Below are positions 60,811-64,000 of a stretch of DNA of 64,000 nt, piece by piece (positions within the stretch are counted from its first letter, which is position 1; each line of letters starts with the position of its first letter). The notes below the pieces were generated by a model. That model was given only the letters and a program-made list of their open reading frames with translations. It was not told where the DNA came from and ran no database searches. A program made the position numbers and the translations under genes. Source of the DNA: Campylobacteraceae bacterium. GTDB taxonomy: Bacteria > Campylobacterota > Campylobacteria > Campylobacterales > Sulfurovaceae. The DNA is taken from the NCBI GenBank assembly GCA_027035765.1, contig JALVUD010000002.1:106704-170703 (forward strand). The letters are read 5' to 3'.

Positions 60811-62927
60811 TGTAATACCTCCAGTGTTTGCTTGCCTTCTGTGCCTACCTTGAATTTGATACGCACGTTACAGCACTCGTAGGGTTTTCCGCTTTGGGAC
60901 TCCTCTTTGTTAAAGCCGCAGATATCGATGACGGCGAAACTGCCCGGAGCGGCACCCGTAAGATTGAGCGTCGCTCCCTTCGCATCGAGAATCGGTCCGT
61001 TGGTGATGGCACTCGCCCCGGCAACCGGAGTGACCTTGAGAGTATCCACCTTCAGTCCATTAGCGGATCGGATGCCGTAAAGGGGAAGATCCCAGCTTCC
61101 GTCTGCCTGGAAATATGGTGCGTCGGGTGTGGTCTTGACCTGTAGACAGCTCTGGGCACCTTTCGGCGGTTCCTGGCAGAGGGAGGGATTAAGCAGGCAG
61201 GCGATGGGAGTTTGCGGGACTTCGGAATCCGGCCATGGCTCATTATCGTAGGGCCAGGAATCACTTCCTGAGAGTCCCCCGCCCGCTCCCGCTTCATTTG
61301 CCATCCCATCGAGCAGCGGATCAGCAGCACCGATAGGGGGAATGCCGCCGCTACCGGTTACAGGCCCTTCGACAGGTGCGCCGTCACAGCGGCAGACGCA
61401 GGGATCGGCAGCAATCGCCACATCGCCCATGGCTCCCCGCACATCTTTGACCAGAGGGGGATAGTAAAGCGAAAGAGAAACAAGTGCGGGTCTATTACTA
61501 TCATTCAACAGGTAGGGATATCCTTGAATACCGTTTCCGTCCGCTCCCAATATCGATCCCAACCGTCGGCTTCGTCGCAGATGTTCACCTGTGATCCAGA
61601 TCGACGGGATGCATCGCTTGCTATCAAAGGAGCCGTCGGCACGATAGAGGTACCCCAGAGCGATGCCGCCTACCGACTTGCGAAAGGGGGCTTCGAAACC
61701 CAGATAGTACTCCTGGGCCTGGGGATACCAGCGATCTCTCAAGCCGTCCTGGGGGATCTTCAGATGATATTTCAAAACCTGGGCCTCCCCCGCCGTCATG
61801 AAACTGTCAAAGGCATAGGAACCGGTATTGAGAGGTCGTTGGGCCAGGATCAGCTCTGTGCCGTTTCTTACGATCAGGTCGGTAATAGGAAAGTTATTCC
61901 TGACGGAGCTTACCAAGAGCTCGAATCTCACATCCTTCTGACTAAAATTTCCGTTGTCGTCCAATCCCACCGACCAGATCTCTGAGGCGCGGTCGGATCC
62001 GTTGTAGACCGCATAAAAAAGACGATTCCCCGATACAGTCAGACCGTATACTCTACGCCCTTCCCGTGCGTAACCCCATGTTTTGGGATCGGTGGCATCA
62101 AAATTGTGACTTTGAATCTCTGCGCGGTTCAAGGGATTGAGAGGAATCGGTCTCAAGCCGTGGAGCTTTCGTCCGGTTACTCCATGATCGAAATGACTCA
62201 AATCCTTCCCCTCGTAAGAGAGTCGGTGAATCATCCCCGTATCGAGGTCAGAAACAAAAAAGCTCTTGTGCTTTTTGTCGAAGGCGATATTTCCCAGAGC
62301 CGGCCCGCTGTTGGGAATACCGTCTAACGTAATATCGGCGAATTTCGTCACTTCTCCGGTGCGTCCGTCGATTTTCCATACCGTACCCGGGCCACCACCC
62401 TCTCCGAACATCCCATTCATCCATCGGGCGAATCGGATACCGCGGATGTGCCGTTCCGGCCGACGATCGCTATCACCGGTTACAAAAGTCTTTCTCCCCA
62501 ATTTCAGCTTTTCCGGCAAATCATCGGTGACAATATGTAAACCGTAGAAGGATGTGGCCGTAACATAAATATTGGGAGCTTGGCTGTCATCCATAGTCAC
62601 CCCGAAAACCTGCCCGATCTTTTTCGCCTCGATTTTTAGTTTCGTCGGGTTGGAGAGGAGTGAAGCGTCCCAGATATGCCTCCGTTGTGTCTGAAGCGAC
62701 TTCACTATAAGCGAAGGCCCATCCGGATCAATGAACAGTTCATCTTCTAGCCTGTTGAGGAATCCTCCTCTCGGCGTTTTGATCTGCTGAGGAAATCTCT
62801 CATCGGCTGCCGGTATCACGACCCCGGAAAATCCTGTAAACGCTGCGTCACCAAGCTCTATCCCCCGTGCCGAAACCAAACCGGTGCAAAGCAGTGTCAA
62901 CAGTATCACACTTTGAATAGTCTTCAT
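60807..62927 (-). CDS. Large secreted protein, beta-propeller-like
   Basis: 706 aa with signal peptide ('SVILLTLLCTGLVSARG'). Blade-like repeats from about 30 to 480 ('GTVWKIDGRTGEVTKFADI', 'KSFFVSDLDTGMIHRLSYEG', 'RRVYGLTVSGNRLFYAVYNG') suggest an NHL/SMP-type propeller. Then a low-complexity Gly/Pro region with Cys, and a C-terminal beta domain with 'DICGFNKEESQSGKPYECCN'. Coupled to the 1475-aa gene. A strong promoter lies upstream. Function unknown; the pair probably forms a surface complex. Confidence 0.75.
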   Translation of the reverse strand: MKTIQSVILLTLLCTGLVSARGIELGDAAFTGFSGVVIPAADERFPQQIKTPRGGFLNRLEDELFIDPDGPSLIVKSLQTQRRHIWDASLLSNPTKLKIEAKKIGQVFGVTMDDSQAPNIYVTATSFYGLHIVTDDLPEKLKLGRKTFVTGDSDRRPERHIRGIRFARWMNGMFGEGGGPGTVWKIDGRTGEVTKFADITLDGIPNSGPALGNIAFDKKHKSFFVSDLDTGMIHRLSYEGKDLSHFDHGVTGRKLHGLRPIPLNPLNRAEIQSHNFDATDPKTWGYAREGRRVYGLTVSGNRLFYAVYNGSDRASEIWSVGLDDNGNFSQKDVRFELLVSSVRNNFPITDLIVRNGTELILAQRPLNTGSYAFDSFMTAGEAQVLKYHLKIPQDGLRDRWYPQAQEYYLGFEAPFRKSVGGIALGYLYRADGSFDSKRCIPSIWITGEHLRRSRRLGSILGADGNGIQGYPYLLNDSNRPALVSLSLYYPPLVKDVRGAMGDVAIAADPCVCRCDGAPVEGPVTGSGGIPPIGAADPLLDGMANEAGAGGGLSGSDSWPYDNEPWPDSEVPQTPIACLLNPSLCQEPPKGAQSCLQVKTTPDAPYFQADGSWDLPLYGIRSANGLKVDTLKVTPVAGASAITNGPILDAKGATLNLTGAAPGSFAVIDICGFNKEESQSGKPYECCNVRIKFKVGTEGKQTLEVLQ

Positions 62928-62958
62928 TCTGTATTCCTCCTTTTTGATCTATCGCACC

Positions 62959-62989
62959 AGTATCACAAAAGAGTGTTACGAAGTGTCAA
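62959..62989 (-). promoter_or_regulatory. Promoter and direct-repeat operator of the secreted-protein operon
   Basis: Minus strand: TTGACA (-35) and TGATAC (-10) with 18 bp spacing, carrying TGACACT-N3-TAACACT-N4-TGTGATACT. Identical layout to the element at 63836-63866. Confidence 0.7.
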
Positions 62990-63057
62990 TTCGAGATTTT
63001 TTTAAAAAAATTGCGGGGACACGAAGAAGAAGAACGGTCTAGAGGTTTAGGAAAGAA

Positions 63058-63762
63058 TCAGTGTGGCGTAACACAACGCAGGAGATAACCAATACCATAG
63101 GCATTCTGGATTGTATTTTGAGGAAGTTTTTTTCTCAGTTTGCTGACCAGAGATTTGACGCTCCCGATGGAGACTTCGTTGTCGAAGGAGTCTTCCCAGA
63201 CAATCGCCATGATGTCTTCGAAGGCGACAGGTGAATTGGAGTTTCTGACCAGAAGATCCATCAAAAGGCTCTCTTTGACAGTCAATGGAACCTCCCTGCC
63301 GTGATGTGTCAATTTTAATGTTAGGTGATCCCACCGGTATCCGTCTCGGAAACATTTGCGCTCACCGGATTCCTCCATGAATTCGACGGCCAATGTATCG
63401 AGCAGATCATCGAAAGAGACCAGATCGATCGGTTTGACAATATACTTGACCAGTTTCAATCCCGTTGCCTGAAGCAGTTTTTCTTTGTCGGTATAGGCGG
63501 TCAGAATAACAATTTTGGTCCGTTTGTCGATCCGGCGAATTTTCTTGGCCAGGCTTAAACCATCCATATAGGGAAGATCAATATCCAGCATCATGACATC
63601 AGGCCGTTTGCTGCGGTAGAGCTCAAATCCGGCCTTTCCATCAGATCTCAGCCACACCTCGGCAAAGATATCGACCAAAAGCTCCTTCATATTTCTCTGA
63701 ATAGCCGGATCATCCTCCACATAGGCAATGGTGTAATTTTTTAATATATTCTGTATAACCAT
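63058..63762 (-). CDS. Orphan response regulator with winged-helix output
   Basis: 234 aa from Met 63762 ('AAAGGAG' upstream; the track adds 20). Receiver: acidic 'YVEDDPAIQRNM', phospho-acceptor in 'DVMMLDIDLPYMDGL', T/K in 'ILTAYTD' and 'YIVKPIDLVSF'. C-terminal OmpR-like winged helix ('LTVKESLLMDLLVRNSNSPV', 'GSVKSLVSKLRKKLPQ'). No kinase adjacent. Lies directly upstream of, and parallel to, the secreted-protein operon. Confidence 0.87.
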   Translation of the reverse strand: MVIQNILKNYTIAYVEDDPAIQRNMKELLVDIFAEVWLRSDGKAGFELYRSKRPDVMMLDIDLPYMDGLSLAKKIRRIDKRTKIVILTAYTDKEKLLQATGLKLVKYIVKPIDLVSFDDLLDTLAVEFMEESGERKCFRDGYRWDHLTLKLTHHGREVPLTVKESLLMDLLVRNSNSPVAFEDIMAIVWEDSFDNEVSIGSVKSLVSKLRKKLPQNTIQNAYGIGYLLRCVTPH

Positions 63763-63835
63763 CAGTTGCTCTCCTTTCATCCGACGGGGAGAGTCGGAAG
63801 CGGACCGGAGGTGAATTTTCATCTAGACCTGACGA

Positions 63836-63866
63836 AGTATGACATGCAAGTGTCATAGAGTGTCAC
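63836..63866 (-). promoter_or_regulatory. Direct-repeat operator at the response-regulator promoter
   Basis: Minus strand: TGACACT-N3-TGACACT-N4-TGTCATACT, two perfect 7-mers 10 bp apart (one helical turn), then an extended -10-like CATACT. Also contains ATGACA-N6-TGTCAT. Confidence 0.65.
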
Positions 63867-63873
63867 TTCGCTT

Positions 63874-64000
63874 GGGACCGTTAGAAATTTTGTGTCAGTC
63901 CGATAGAATCTAACATTCTAAAGGATTGACCATGAACGACAAGTTTGACTTCAACGAGGCCCTGGAGCAGATCAAGGCCGGGGCCAAAATAGACGGTAAA
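63874..64000 (+). mobile_element. Left end of an IS256-family insertion sequence (partial)
   Basis: Candidate left inverted repeat starts 'GGGACCGTTAGAAATTTTGT' at 63874. About 58 bp later the transposase begins; the element runs off the window so the right end and target duplication cannot be checked. Confidence 0.65.
63932..64000 (+). CDS. IS256-family transposase, N-terminal fragment (runs off window)
   Basis: The first 23 residues ('NDKFDFNEALEQIKAGAKID') match the conserved opening of IS256-type DDE transposases from related bacteria. RBS 'AAAGGA' upstream of the ATG. The rest lies beyond 64000. Confidence 0.75.
   Translation, partial: MNDKFDFNEALEQIKAGAKIDGK

Overview
The window looks like chromosome from a free-living, GC-rich (by eye above 50%) Campylobacterota (epsilonproteobacterium), possibly near the Sulfurovum/Nitratifractor lineage. 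This rests on the run lysS-glyA-DUF1882-SPOR-trpE, an ArsRS-like two-component pair, plant-type DAHP synthase, NosL-type copper proteins and a ferredoxin-thioredoxin reductase subunit. The assignment is inference; no rRNA or tRNA gene was recognised.

Layout. 1-12.4 kb: housekeeping and transport genes (ruvX, a phosphoribosyltransferase, thiS, a MidA-type methyltransferase, a TolC-like protein, argD, a ClC transporter, ribF, a DUF4139 protein, a YaiI-like protein, glutaminase, arfB). 12.4-17.0 kb: an accessory block with a BrnT/BrnA toxin-antitoxin pair, a DUF2779 gene missing its N-terminal half, an AT-rich three-gene cassette (sce7726-like, sce7725-like, RES-domain protein), and a 40-residue remnant of an SbcC/Rad50-like ATPase. 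17-32.5 kb: DUF2130, tlyA, DUF1287, murI, a four-helix-bundle gene, rho, dapE, a rhodanese, then gatC-pilT-cvpA-fur-lysS-glyA-DUF1882-SPOR-trpE. 32.7-49.3 kb: a dicarboxylate/amino-acid symporter, ribulose-monophosphate genes hxlA-hxlB, the FTR catalytic subunit, a glutaminyl-tRNA synthetase with a GatB/YqeY-like tail, a two-component system, DAHP synthase, cmoA, a 5'-nucleotidase, hisG, coaX, dedA, accA, fabF, acpP. 49.3-56.1 kb: a copper/NosL-like cluster (TauE/SafE, three NosL-like proteins, an ABC ATPase and permease, membrane proteins). 56.4-63.8 kb: two large secreted proteins (1475 and 706 aa) behind a lone response regulator. The window ends inside the start of an IS256-family transposase.

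The strongest unexplained structure is non-coding. Many intergenic gaps carry tandem arrays of exactly 7 bp units (occasionally 8), of many different sequences, 3-6 copies each and in strict register. They are interleaved with short hairpins, and several gene stop codons lie inside them. Two genes (dedA and a membrane protein) have near-perfect palindromes across their start codons, next to such arrays. A second signal is a shared three-part promoter element upstream of both the lone response regulator and the secreted-protein operon, which suggests a small regulon. A third is the sce7726/sce7725/RES cassette, which has the look of an NAD-targeting defence or toxin module.

Long antisense ORFs in the track are shadows of GC-rich genes and are left out.
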